From contig CALWSM010000005.1 in assembly GCA_944384185.1 (NCBI GenBank), positions 1 to 39,061 of the forward strand: a stretch of 39,061 bases of DNA. Direction: 5' to 3'. The notes below the pieces were generated by a model. It did not search any database and was not told the DNA's origin. It saw nothing but the letters and a program-made list of their open reading frames with translations. Every line of letters begins with the position of its first letter. Position 1 is the first letter of the stretch. The DNA is from an uncultured Blautia sp. GTDB taxonomy: Bacteria > Bacillota > Clostridia > Lachnospirales > Lachnospiraceae. A program made the position numbers and the translations under genes. Shown piece by piece: positions 23,454 through 29,853 of the stretch.

Positions 23454-23618
23454 TCATTCCCGGGGCCATTCCATTTGCCGGCTGCCGATCGCCATCATTA
23501 CCAGCCCAACCGCTGCAACTATGATCCCTCTGCCGGCATCCTCCAGTACCGCAGCCGACCCGATCAGCACAGCAAGCCAGCCAATTGCAGTAAGACCGGT
23601 CATCAGTTTTTGTTTCAC
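23454..23618 (-). CDS. Small two-helix membrane protein, 54 aa
   Basis: The start is GTG 23618, preceded by AAAGGAGGGACAAGCTAA. The protein has two hydrophobic helices, LTAIGWLAVLIGSAAVL and GIIVAAVGLVMMAIGS, separated by EDAGR, and a short polar end. No family is recognised. A longer open frame of 130 codons across the same bases, in another frame, has no membrane or domain logic and is considered a shadow. About 75 bases between this stop and the Gp157 ribosome site hold nothing evident. Confidence 0.68.
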   Translation of the reverse strand: MKQKLMTGLTAIGWLAVLIGSAAVLEDAGRGIIVAAVGLVMMAIGSRQMEWPRE

Positions 23619-23641
23619 TTAGCTTGTCCCTCCTTTCCCGC

Positions 23642-23752
23642 TTACGCGGTTTCATCTTCCTGGTCTTCAATTTTTCGATACTCAAATGGTTCTCCATGTT
23701 GATCTTCCAATAGCCTCGTAATCGTTGCGATAACATCTTCCTCGTCAAGCAT
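23642..23752 (-). CDS. Very small acidic protein, 36 aa
   Basis: A 36-aa acidic peptide starts at ATG 23752 after GGGAGGCGATGATTCT: MLDEEDVIATITRLLEDQHG and continues EPFEYRKIEDQEDETA. It lies just upstream of the membrane protein gene, whose ribosome site follows its stop. No family is recognised. The clear ribosome site and compact fit between genes support that it is translated. Confidence 0.55.
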   Translation of the reverse strand: MLDEEDVIATITRLLEDQHGEPFEYRKIEDQEDETA

Positions 23753-23803
23753 AGAATCATCGCCTCCCTCTACATTTTATGTAGGGCTGGTTGTACTTGT
23801 TTC

Positions 23804-24118
23804 TTAATCGACTTCTGACGTCTCTCTGTCTACCTTGAGCAACCAATCTGTTTCATCTTCTGTGCAGATACCGAAATACTCATCTGTGCGGCTGAAATAA
23901 TATTCGATCCCGTAGAACTGCTTAACTGCCATCTTGTATACTTCCCATTGTGCCTGGCACCGCGCGGCCTTTTCCTTTGCCTCTTTATACTCGCTGTTCG
24001 TCATTATCCTATAAGCGTAAATAGTCAGCCTATTTAGCCAGCGATCCCAAGCCTTTGCGCATTCGACCATGCCGCTGCCAAGCTCTGTCTTTAAGAATTT
24101 TTCTTTGTTTAACTTCAT
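23804..24118 (-). CDS. Hypothetical early protein, 104 aa
   Basis: The protein starts MKLNKEKFLKTELGSGMVEC, preceded by AAGGAGAGTAAAA. It is helical and aromatic-rich (AWDRWLNRLTIYAYRIMTNS; CQAQWEVYKMAVKQFYGIEY) and ends with an acidic tail. Similar small proteins accompany early regions of clostridial phages, but no function is known to me. It is translated shortly after the tiny upstream gene (11-base gap). Confidence 0.75.
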   Translation of the reverse strand: MKLNKEKFLKTELGSGMVECAKAWDRWLNRLTIYAYRIMTNSEYKEAKEKAARCQAQWEVYKMAVKQFYGIEYYFSRTDEYFGICTEDETDWLLKVDRETSEVD

Positions 24119-24129
24119 TTTTACTCTCC

Positions 24130-24279
24130 TTAATCACTTTTTATTTCTCTCCGCAAAATCTCATTTGATATTTTCCGATGAACCGATTTCGCTTCTTCAG
24201 AAAACTCAATCTGTCCAGACAGAAGAGCTATGGTTATCATTTGATTAAGTACAGCAAGCTCTTTTGTTGTGAATTCCAC
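24130..24279 (-). CDS. Small hypothetical protein, 49 aa
   Basis: The start is GTG 24279 after a strong AAAGGAGGGTGAGAG site. The 49-aa protein is amphipathic and helical (FTTKELAVLNQMITIALLSG followed by EFSEEAKSVHRKISNEIL). Such short proteins with a repeated helical pattern are frequent in early phage operons. No family is recognised. It directly follows the plus-strand gene region, so its transcript must come from upstream on the minus strand. Confidence 0.65.
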   Translation of the reverse strand: MEFTTKELAVLNQMITIALLSGQIEFSEEAKSVHRKISNEILRREIKSD

Positions 24280-24310
24280 CTCTCACCCTCCTTTCATTCT
24301 CCAAATTGAT

Positions 24311-24320
24311 TTGGTATAAT
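24311..24320 (+). promoter_or_regulatory. Extended -10 promoter of the plus-strand membrane protein
   Basis: TTTGGTATAAT upstream of the plus-strand gene forms an extended -10 (TGG then TATAAT) followed by its own AAAAAAAGGAGAATT ribosome site. No good -35 is visible. It points away from the surrounding early operon and could give prophage-state expression. Position is accurate to a few bases. Confidence 0.5.
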
Positions 24321-24348
24321 TCTCCTATAGAAAAAAAGGAGAATTAGT

Positions 24349-24678
24349 ATGGATAAGTTATCAAGACAAATTATCAAAGAACTGGAATCTTCACCAAATT
24401 GCACCCGCATGTTTTATGTAGATGAAGAACCATTTTCAAACATTGCAACCCGTCCTTACATATCGGCTGCCATCAAATATCTTACGGATATCGGTTACCT
24501 TGACGAAATTATCCGAAATGGAAGGGTTGTAGGAATTAAGCTTTCACATAAATGCCTTCATCGGAAATATTTTGCATGGGTTTCCATCAAGTCTTTTCTA
24601 CTCCGAAGTATTCTTACGCCTATCCTTGTTTCTTTTTTTACCACCCTAATAACGTTGCTATTAACAGTGTTGTTATGA
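24349..24678 (+). CDS. Plus-strand winged-helix-like protein with C-terminal membrane helix, 109 aa
   Basis: This is a lone plus-strand gene inside the minus-strand early operon, with its own promoter and ribosome site (AAGGAGAATTAGT). The first 75 residues look like a small winged-helix/HTH fold (PYISAAIKYLTDIGYLDEII then a beta wing NGRVVGIKLSH). The C-terminus is a membrane helix (SILTPILVSFFTTLITLLLT). A membrane-tethered DNA-binding or sensor protein is possible. Its 3' end overlaps a minus-strand membrane peptide gene by 41 bases. The isolated orientation suggests a lysogenic cargo gene. Confidence 0.72.
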   Translation: MDKLSRQIIKELESSPNCTRMFYVDEEPFSNIATRPYISAAIKYLTDIGYLDEIIRNGRVVGIKLSHKCLHRKYFAWVSIKSFLLRSILTPILVSFFTTLITLLLTVLL

Positions 24679-24766
24679 TGGCGGTAATTGCGCTGAGGAA
24701 AATAGTCCACAAGCAGTGGATTATTTTTTTGTCTATTTCCTCGATCCAATCATCCTTTTTCTTCAA
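24638..24766 (-). CDS. Small membrane peptide, 42 aa, antisense-overlapping at 3' end
   Basis: The start is TTG 24766, six bases after GGAGG. The 42-aa product has a charged N-terminus (MKKKDDWIEEIDKKIIHCLW) and a C-terminal membrane helix (TIFLSAITAIITTLLIATLL) ending GW. It begins within the end of the preceding minus gene, so it is likely coupled to it. Its last 41 bases are antisense to the plus-strand membrane protein, an unusual arrangement. The other frames here lack ribosome sites. Confidence 0.6.
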   Translation of the reverse strand: MKKKDDWIEEIDKKIIHCLWTIFLSAITAIITTLLIATLLGW

Positions 24767-25085
24767 GTTTATCCTCCACTTCATAACTCATAGCATAGTT
24801 AATAAGATCCTTAAAGATTTCATAGTATTTCATTACGGCTCCGTCCTTTGACGCAATAGCCTCTGTTTGCGATAAACCAAGGGTACCTGTCTGCAGCTGA
24901 TAGATACTTATTGCAAGAGGCCTTGCTTCAGCCAAGATTGGGTTGTATTTCATACATCTTCCGAATATATCTTCTGTGTACTCTTTACATAATCTGTAAT
25001 ACCGAGTAATTGGCTTTATAGGACTGCCCTTTGCACAACACCTTATGTAATATCTGCACTGATCATTGCATATAATTTGGCACAC
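24750..25085 (-). CDS. Hypothetical Cys-rich protein, 111 aa
   Basis: The start is GTG 25085 after GGAAGGAGGTGAAATAAA. The N-terminus has several cysteines (MCQIICNDQCRYYIRCCAKG), possibly metal-binding, and the remainder is helical (LAEARPLAISIYQLQTGTLG). No family is recognised. It follows the Rha-type gene in the early operon and overlaps the small membrane peptide gene by 17 bases. Confidence 0.7.
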   Translation of the reverse strand: MCQIICNDQCRYYIRCCAKGSPIKPITRYYRLCKEYTEDIFGRCMKYNPILAEARPLAISIYQLQTGTLGLSQTEAIASKDGAVMKYYEIFKDLINYAMSYEVEDKLEEKG

Positions 25086-25114
25086 TTTATTTCACCTCCT
25101 TCCTTTCCGGTACA

Positions 25115-25774
25115 TTATGCTGTTGCTTCAAGATATGCCAAGTTTTTTACAGTTTCCAAACGTTTCTTACAGTCTTTGTAAATGTCCTTATAATGCTTTC
25201 CCGTCAGAATTCCCGTATCAATCACATGAAGAATAATATTCTCCATCAATGACAGGTTATTAAGCTGCATCACCGTAGCCTCATCTCTCTTCTGGATACC
25301 CACCATCTTATTCGCCAACTTAGAATATGTCATATACAACATATCTGCATGAGTGCTTCCCTGGCTCTTGGCATACTCCACAAGTTTCTTGATTGTGTCT
25401 GTCTCTGCCTTACGTGTCAGTTTCCCAGCTTGTCTGGTTTCAATCCATGTCTGGGTCTGCCGATCGAGGATAAATCGACGCATCTTGTAAAATTCCGAAA
25501 CTAATCTTGCCTTGAATTCAACCACCGAATCGGTGTTTTTCAAAAGAGTTATAAGGAATGTAGTTTGTTCTTCATTCAGCAGATAATACTCTTCTGGCCT
25601 TCCTCCAGCACTTTCTGCCTGATATGGGGCAGGAAGTTTTCCGAACCGCTCCATTATTTTTTGATGCTTTCGGATAGTCTCTTTCAATTTCCTGTGAGCA
25701 ACTCCCGTTCCTCTTGAAATAATCAGGCTATCTGTAAAAACATCATTTCCTTTCAGCTTTACTAACTCCTGCAT
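25115..25774 (-). CDS. Rha-family phage regulatory protein, 219 aa
   Basis: The N-terminal part matches the Rha/pRha family: ELVKLKGNDVFTDSLIISRG then GVAHRKLKETIRKHQKI, followed by GGRPEEYYLLNEEQTTFLIT and VEFKARLVSEFYKMRRFI. Rha proteins interfere with phage growth in IHF-deficient hosts in enteric phages and serve as early regulators or antirepressor-like proteins. The C-terminal half is helical with no second known domain. It starts at ATG 25774 after AAGGAGACTAA. It lies second in the early operon after the Cro-like gene. Confidence 0.87.
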   Translation of the reverse strand: MQELVKLKGNDVFTDSLIISRGTGVAHRKLKETIRKHQKIMERFGKLPAPYQAESAGGRPEEYYLLNEEQTTFLITLLKNTDSVVEFKARLVSEFYKMRRFILDRQTQTWIETRQAGKLTRKAETDTIKKLVEYAKSQGSTHADMLYMTYSKLANKMVGIQKRDEATVMQLNNLSLMENIILHVIDTGILTGKHYKDIYKDCKKRLETVKNLAYLEATA

Positions 25775-25854
25775 TTAGTCTCCTTGATTTAGTTTTTATT
25801 CATTTTATTTATAGAACTTTTATACTATATATTGTGTTTTTGCACTTATTTCTG

Positions 25855-25883
25855 TTGATTTCCTCACCGCCATACCTTACAAT
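25855..25883 (+). promoter_or_regulatory. Promoter of the YjzC-like gene
   Basis: TTGATT, 17 bases, TACAAT on the plus strand, about 40 bases upstream of the YjzC-like start. It is close to consensus and would give constitutive vegetative expression against the direction of the early operon. Confidence 0.65.
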
Positions 25884-25925
25884 ATATCCAGAACAGGTAT
25901 TCGAAAAAGGAAAGGCGGTGAATAT

Positions 25926-26093
25926 ATGGCAGATAAACTCTATAAACCCGGAACCGATAATCTTCCTCGCGGCGAATATAAGGAAGTTGGGCCACGAGGC
26001 GGAGAAGTAAGAGGTGGACGTCAGGTTACTATCGATCCCGGCGATAGGCTTCCTCCTACTCAGGAAAAGGGTCGTAAATGGAAACCGGTTTAA
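25926..26093 (+). CDS. YjzC-like small protein, 55 aa
   Basis: A 55-aa protein starts at ATG 25926 after AAAGGCGGTGAATAT. It is Gly/Pro/charge-rich (KLYKPGTDNLPRGEYKEVGP; IDPGDRLPPTQEKGRKWK) in the pattern of the YjzC family of short Firmicutes proteins, where a 'KPGT.AP..G.Y.E.G..G' core is followed by 'AGDRFP'. Function is unknown. It has its own promoter and a downstream hairpin, so it is an independent cargo gene inserted between the control region and the Rha-type gene. Confidence 0.72.
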   Translation: MADKLYKPGTDNLPRGEYKEVGPRGGEVRGGRQVTIDPGDRLPPTQEKGRKWKPV

Positions 26094-26100
26094 ATACTTT

Positions 26101-26129
26101 AGAGGCCTCTGTCAACAACGGAGGCTTCT
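26101..26129 (+). terminator. Hairpin after the YjzC-like gene
   Basis: AGAGGCCTC pairs with GAGGCTTCT (9 bp, one G-U) around an 11-base loop, eight bases after the stop. The following ATATTTC is only weakly T-rich. Confidence 0.45.
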
Positions 26130-26218
26130 ATATTTCGAGTTTTCTCCGGCAAAAGCAAACCGAGAATCTCAAAATATTAAACTGAATCCACGCTTCTGCG
26201 TATCGTTTTCCATTTTCC

Positions 26219-26461
26219 TCATATTTTGTGATGTAATGATGAAGCGTCTTTCTCACCTCCCTCATCTGTTTGAAACAAATACTTAATATCATAGCCCGGG
26301 AAAAAGGTATCCCTAATTCGGATAGCTTCGTCAACGGAAAATGAACTCTCTCCATTCAATTTGTTGTATACACTATTCCGGTGAATCCCTAACTCCTGAG
26401 CTATTGATTCATTTTTTACTTTCCTTTTTGCCATCTCCCCTATTAAGTTAAGGTATTGCAA
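26219..26461 (-). CDS. Cro-like XRE-type regulator, 80 aa
   Basis: The start is taken as TTG 26461, eight bases after GGAGG; a TTG two codons upstream is too close to that site. The HTH is clear: MAKRKVKNESIAQELGIHRN then SVYNKLNGESSFSVDEAIRI. It is the first gene of the early minus-strand operon, divergent from the XRE repressor, with operator-like repeats between them, so it is the expected lytic switch protein. A longer minus frame overlapping at 26128-26355 is a shadow. Confidence 0.82.
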   Translation of the reverse strand: MQYLNLIGEMAKRKVKNESIAQELGIHRNSVYNKLNGESSFSVDEAIRIRDTFFPGYDIKYLFQTDEGGEKDASSLHHKI

Positions 26462-26480
26462 GTTCAAATCCTCCTTTCTT

Positions 26481-26583
26481 GTTACCGAAATTTCGTTAAC
26501 TTAATTTTATTATAATTGATTTTTCGTAAATGTCAACACATATTTTTGAATTTTCATAAATTATTGTTAAATTTTCGTTTGTG
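26481..26583. promoter_or_regulatory. Lysis-lysogeny control region with operator-like repeats
   Basis: The 160-base divergent gap holds a near-palindrome GTTACCGAAATTTCGTTAAC (26481-26500) and further half-site-like TTTTCG/TTTTCA motifs at 26521, 26551 and 26571, consistent with several repressor/Cro binding sites. One lies inside the early promoter and one between it and the Cro-like ribosome site, the usual layout of a phage operator. Confidence 0.65.
26509..26536 (-). promoter_or_regulatory. Early lytic promoter (PR-type)
   Basis: TTGACA (26531-26536), 16 bases, TATAAT (26509-26514) on the minus strand: both boxes are perfect sigma-70/A consensus. Transcription would begin near 26502 and run into the Cro-like gene. 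It is embedded in the operator repeats. Confidence 0.82.
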
Positions 26584-26623
26584 TAATGATATGATGAAAC
26601 CACAACAAGGGAGGTGCTACTCG

Positions 26624-26950
26624 ATGGGAATATCGGAAGACAAGTTAAAAGAATATATCCTTACAAAGTATAAAAGTATTCGGGAGTTCACTGTTGCTGT
26701 TAATATGCCTTACTCAACAATAGATAGCATATTTAAAAGAGGAATTCGTAAAGCAAGTATTGATAATATAATAAAGATATGCGATTTTCTAAACATAAGC
26801 GTAGACGCTCTCATTGAGGGTATTATAGAACCCAAGTCACCTCAACCTCACACCCGTGCAGCACACTTTGACGGAACTGAATACACAGAGGAGCAACTCG
26901 ACAGAATCGAAGCATTTGCAAAATTTATCAAACAGGAAGATGATAAGTAA
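26624..26950 (+). CDS. XRE-family repressor (CI-like), 108 aa
   Basis: The start is ATG 26624 after AAGGGAGGTGCTACTCG; the upstream in-frame extension lies in the control region. The N-terminal ~65 residues are an XRE-type HTH (LKEYILTKYKSIREFTVAVN; MPYSTIDSIFKRGIRKASID; IIKICDFLNISVDALIEG). The C-terminal 40 residues are a short charged tail with no LexA-type peptidase. It is the first gene of the plus-strand lysogeny operon, followed by an ImmA/IrrE-like gene, which in ICEBs1-like systems inactivates the repressor by proteolysis. Confidence 0.85.
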   Translation: MGISEDKLKEYILTKYKSIREFTVAVNMPYSTIDSIFKRGIRKASIDNIIKICDFLNISVDALIEGIIEPKSPQPHTRAAHFDGTEYTEEQLDRIEAFAKFIKQEDDK

Positions 26951-27004
26951 GTCCGGTTTATTACACACCTCTTCCAATATACTGTAAAATAGGGAGGGAT
27001 TACC

Positions 27005-27472
27005 GTGAATAAACTGGAACAACTGGAACAGGAAGCCTTTGAAGATAAGGTAAGGGTACATGACTATTATCTCGGAGAAGATAGTCTGAAAGGAATATAC
27101 ATAGACGGAAATGTTGCTATTAACACTTCCGTAAGCAACAGCGCAGAAAAAACCTGCATCCTTGCTGAAGAACTCGGGCACCATCATACAAGCGTTGGTG
27201 ACATTATCAATATGACTGATGCAGGCAATCGTAAGCAGGAGCGACAGGCTCGTCTGTGGGGATACAACAAGCTGATCGGGCTGACCGGCATCATTAATGC
27301 ATTCCGTGCCGGATGCCAGAGAAGGCATGAAATTGCGGAGCTACTGGATGTAACAGAAGAATATTTACAGGAATGCATTGACTGCTATCGGGATAAGTAC
27401 GGAGTGTGCACTGAGGTAGATAATTACATAATTTATTTCATCCCGCGCTTGGCAGTTATGGAGAAGGTATAA
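27005..27472 (+). CDS. ImmA/IrrE-type metallopeptidase-like protein, 155 aa
   Basis: The zinc-peptidase helix is recognisable as TCILAEELGHHHTSVGDI with downstream KQERQARLWGYNKLIG, the same order as in ImmA/IrrE (COG2856-like). The first histidine of HExxH is replaced by Glu (EELGH), a variant also found in other phage members of the family. It starts GTG 27005 after AGGGAGGGATTACC. ImmA proteins cut their paired XRE repressor; here the repressor gene lies 54 bases upstream. Whether the altered motif binds zinc cannot be read from sequence. Confidence 0.83.
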   Translation: MNKLEQLEQEAFEDKVRVHDYYLGEDSLKGIYIDGNVAINTSVSNSAEKTCILAEELGHHHTSVGDIINMTDAGNRKQERQARLWGYNKLIGLTGIINAFRAGCQRRHEIAELLDVTEEYLQECIDCYRDKYGVCTEVDNYIIYFIPRLAVMEKV

Positions 27473-27533
27473 CCGCTTCGGCGTTTATATATGTGGTGTT
27501 TTTCGGAAATACAAAGGAAAGAGAGGAGAAATT

Positions 27534-27911
27534 ATGATTGATTTTAACAACAGCGCATTTGTGAAGATGAAACAAGTAAATCCGAGTATGTTGATGCCTG
27601 ATATTCAACCGCTCCTTACAAATGGCGAGCAAGTGCTCAGCGCATATAAAGCAATGCGGGATTATTGCGTATTCACAAACAAGCGTGTGATTTCCGTCAA
27701 TGTGCAGGGCATGACAGGAAAGAAAAAAGATTTTACTTCCTTACCCTATTCTAAAGTCAGCGCTTACTCTGTGGAAACCGCTGGAACACTTGATATGGAT
27801 AGCGAACTGGAACTGTACTTCAGCGGAGTTGGAAAAGTGAAGTTTGAATTTACTGGACAGAGCAATATTATCCAGATAGGGCAGATGATAAGCGCATATA
27901 TACTCAGATAA
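27534..27911 (+). CDS. Bacterial PH-domain protein, 125 aa
   Basis: Nearly the entire protein is a bacterial pleckstrin-like domain (bPH_1, PF08000): QVLSAYKAMRDYCVFTNKRV followed by ISVNVQGMTGKKKDFTSLPY and SKVSAYSVETAGTLDMDSEL. The start ATG 27534 follows AAAGAGAGGAGAAATT. Such proteins occur in bacteria and prophages with unclear function. It forms the third gene of the lysogeny operon and is followed by hairpins and the integrase gene. Confidence 0.85.
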   Translation: MIDFNNSAFVKMKQVNPSMLMPDIQPLLTNGEQVLSAYKAMRDYCVFTNKRVISVNVQGMTGKKKDFTSLPYSKVSAYSVETAGTLDMDSELELYFSGVGKVKFEFTGQSNIIQIGQMISAYILR

Positions 27912-27953
27912 AAACCGGCCTGATGCGACCAACACCAGACCGGCTGATGCACT

Positions 27954-28041
27954 CCGAAGAGATACACTGTAGCAAGGTTATTGTATCATCTTCGGGCAGC
28001 CGTCGCAAGCGGAACATCCGTTCCCACCGGCTGTTATTTTT
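27954..28041 (+). terminator. Inverted repeat and terminator-like hairpin before the integrase gene
   Basis: Two structures follow the PH-domain gene: CCGAAGA-GATAC pairing with GTATC-A-TCTTCGG (27954-27965 with 27983-27995, one bulge) and CAGCCG...CGGCTG (27997-28002 with 28028-28033) followed by TTATTTTT. The second can act as a terminator; the first is long for that and may be a protein site. A pair of ACCGGC(C)TGATGC direct repeats lies at about 27914-27950. Confidence 0.5.
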
Positions 28042-28078
28042 GTACCTGTTTTTACATAGTTTTTAAGAAGGTGATGAA

Positions 28079-29437
28079 ATGAAGAAAATTCGATGCGCTA
28101 TCTATGACCGCGTATCCACCGATCTGCAGGTCAGGGAAGGACTGTCGCTGGACACGCAAAAGCAGCTGCTGACGGAATACGCAGTCTCCCAGGGCTATGA
28201 TATCGTTGGATATTATGCCGATGAGGGGATCACGGCCAGAAAGAAATTATCCAACCGAAAAGATTTCCTTCGTCTTCTCGAAGATATCAAGCAGGATAAG
28301 ATAGATCTGGTGCTGGTGACCAAGCTGGACCGCTGGTTTCGTAACGTCCGGGACTATCATAATACGCAGGCGATCCTGGAAGCCCATCACTGTAACTGGA
28401 AAACCGTTCTGGAGGATTACGATACTTCCACTGCAGACGGACAACTGAAAATCAATATTATGCTGGCCGTAGCGCAAAATGAATGTGACCGGACCTCTGA
28501 ACGTATCAAGGTTGTCTTTGATCATAAACGCCGCCAGAAACAGCACGTAACGGGCGCTGCGCCCTACGGCTACATCCTGAAGGATAAGAAAGCCGTCAAA
28601 GACCCCAAAACACAGCATATCGTAGAGGACGCTTTTCAATATTACTTTACAACCTTCTCCAAAAAGAAGACCATTGCTTACATCCTGGAAAAATACCAGG
28701 GCTTTGACCAACTTCCCACAAAATACCAGATCAACCGGCTGCTTACTCACGAGGAATACGCCGGCATCTATAAAGGGGAAGAGAATTATTGTGAGGCATA
28801 CATAACACCGCAGCAACACCGAAAAATTATATCCATGTGCGATTCCAAAACCTACCCGTTGACACATGAACCATATATTTTCAGTCAGCTGATCCGCTGC
28901 CCCCATTGCGGTTCCTTTCTGACCGGGTTCCGAAAACGGCAGAAGCTCCGGTCCGGCGGAGTCAGTGAGTACAGAAGATACCGGTGTGCAAGAAAGTATA
29001 CCGATCACAGTGGCCCTTGTCTTACAGAGAGGCTCGTAGAGGAATATATGCTGGAGAATGTATCAACTATACTGAATCATAACATTTACGAAATCAAACA
29101 ACAGCAGAAAACGTCAAAAAGGAAAGATAACAGCGGAAAGATCCGCGCTGAAATGGATCGTCTCAACATCCTTTACCAGAAAGGCCGGATCAGTGATGAA
29201 TATTATGATAATCAGTATGAAATGCTGGAGGGAAAATTACAGGAGGAACTGGAGCAGAACCAGACCATAACCCTGGAATCCTATCGGCCAATCATAGAAC
29301 GATTTTCCGGAACCTGGAAAGAACTGTATTTTCAGCTGGACTATGAACACCGTAATATGTTCTGGAGAAAATACATAAAAGAAATCAACGTAGACAAAGA
29401 AACCCACAAACTGTGCGGCTTTAAATTTTCCCTTTAA
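28079..29437 (+). CDS. Large serine recombinase (integrase), 452 aa
   Basis: The N-terminal catalytic domain starts MKKIRCAIYDRVSTDLQVRE with catalytic Ser13, then LVLVTKLDRWFRNVRDYHNT and the long E helix. The recombinase domain (TGAAPYGYILKDKKAVKDPK) is followed by a zinc-ribbon (IRCPHCGSFLTG ... RRYRCARK) and a C-terminal coiled coil (about residues 335-400). Large serine integrases join a short attP to attB without host factors. The start ATG 28079 follows AGAAGGTGATGAA. attP is expected next to this gene, most likely in the non-coding space between it and the endolysin, which become opposite ends of the prophage. Confidence 0.95.
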   Translation: MKKIRCAIYDRVSTDLQVREGLSLDTQKQLLTEYAVSQGYDIVGYYADEGITARKKLSNRKDFLRLLEDIKQDKIDLVLVTKLDRWFRNVRDYHNTQAILEAHHCNWKTVLEDYDTSTADGQLKINIMLAVAQNECDRTSERIKVVFDHKRRQKQHVTGAAPYGYILKDKKAVKDPKTQHIVEDAFQYYFTTFSKKKTIAYILEKYQGFDQLPTKYQINRLLTHEEYAGIYKGEENYCEAYITPQQHRKIISMCDSKTYPLTHEPYIFSQLIRCPHCGSFLTGFRKRQKLRSGGVSEYRRYRCARKYTDHSGPCLTERLVEEYMLENVSTILNHNIYEIKQQQKTSKRKDNSGKIRAEMDRLNILYQKGRISDEYYDNQYEMLEGKLQEELEQNQTITLESYRPIIERFSGTWKELYFQLDYEHRNMFWRKYIKEINVDKETHKLCGFKFSL

Positions 29438-29640
29438 GGTGTAGGAAACTATAAAATACAGTGGAGTTTTGAAAATTACTGTGGCAACAATATAATAGGT
29501 AAAAACATTATCCCCCGGCTGCTCACCGGGGGATACAAAATATAGCGACGATTGAAAGGTTGGTTAATGAGTTACTGTCCCTGCCCTCCTTTCATTTTTG
29601 CATTATGTTAACTGCTTGCGCAGAAACACCACCCAAAAAA
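29438..29640. other. Non-coding stretch downstream of integrase; likely attP region
   Basis: No gene is supported. The phage order (lysis genes, gap, integrase) places the attachment site in 29438-29940, and serine integrase attP sites usually adjoin the gene. An imperfect inverted repeat, ACAGT...ACTGT (about 29460-29482) around GGAGTTTTGAAAATT, is a candidate but unproven. A perfect hairpin lies at 29510-29534. Confidence 0.4.
29510..29534. terminator. Perfect 9-bp hairpin between integrase and the toxin-antitoxin locus
   Basis: ATCCCCCGG pairs perfectly with CCGGGGGAT around CTGCTCA. On the minus strand it is followed by AATGTTTTT, on the plus strand by ACAAAATAT, so it may stop transcription either way, most likely the minus-strand transcript. 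It could equally be part of the attachment region. Confidence 0.5.
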
Positions 29641-29690
29641 GATTGTATTGACTATTCTCAGAAAATATCATATCATAATATTAGCTAAGG

Positions 29691-29712
29691 AATTTGAGAA
29701 CAATCCATAGTC
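29691..29712 (+). repeat. Direct repeat shared by antitoxin RNA and toxin start
   Basis: The 22 bases at 29691-29712 recur at 29834-29857 as 24 bases, differing only by an inserted AT. The second copy covers the toxin start codon and first codons. Because toxin and antitoxin transcripts run in opposite directions, the repeat makes the RNAs complementary there, as the DRa/DRb repeats do in the Fst system. Confidence 0.8.
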
Positions 29713-29717
29713 AAAGC

Positions 29718-29749
29718 GAAACCCCAGAGAGGCCAGTCTCTGGGGTTTC
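29718..29749. terminator. Bidirectional terminator shared by toxin mRNA and small RNA
   Basis: A 13-bp perfect stem (GAAACCCCAGAGA with TCTCTGGGGTTTC) encloses a 6-base loop, followed by TTTTT on the plus strand. On the minus strand the flank is less T-rich (TTTCGCTTTG after the stem). It lies eight bases beyond the toxin stop, so both convergent RNAs probably end here. Confidence 0.85.
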
Positions 29750-29757
29750 TTTTTGGG

Positions 29758-29853
29758 CTAGCTGTCTTTATCGTTTCGATCTAACCACTTGCGTATGTAG
29801 TAGCCAGCTACACTTGCCACAATCGAAACAAGAAATTTGAGAACATAATCCAT
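29758..29853 (-). CDS. Fst-like type I toxin peptide, 31 aa
   Basis: A 31-aa peptide starts at ATG 29853 after a strong GGGAGGTGG site. It has one membrane helix (YVLKFLVSIVASVAGYYI) then a basic/aromatic turn and charged tail, RKWLDRNDKDS. The helix followed by W-L-D/charged tail matches the Fst/Ldr-type toxins of Firmicutes, which insert in the membrane and disturb nucleoid or division. A 5-bp hairpin (29865-29879, CCTTC/GAAGG) partly sequesters the ribosome site. A candidate extended -10 (TGCTAAAAT, 29896-29904) lies upstream. It could alternatively be a holin-like peptide. Confidence 0.72.
   Translation of the reverse strand: MDYVLKFLVSIVASVAGYYIRKWLDRNDKDS

Larger units (their letters stand above)
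29648..29757 (+). ncRNA. Antitoxin small RNA (type I, RNA II-like) with promoter
   Basis: A near-consensus promoter, TTGACT (29648-29653), 17 bases, TATCAT (29671-29676), points toward the toxin gene. The predicted RNA starts near 29683, is about 70 nt long and ends at the hairpin 29718-29749 with its T-run. It contains AATTTGAGAACAATCCATAG (29691-29710), complementary to the toxin start region except for two missing bases. This matches the organisation of the Fst/par RNA II: a short convergent RNA that shares terminator and repeats with the toxin mRNA. Confidence 0.65.

Noticed and set aside
23368..23760. 130-codon minus-strand open frame
   Set aside because: Overlaps two better supported small genes with good ribosome sites; its own sequence is Cys/Arg-rich without structure.
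28247..29008. 253-codon minus-strand open frame across the integrase gene
   Set aside because: Exactly antisense to a clear serine recombinase, with no ribosome site and no protein-like features.
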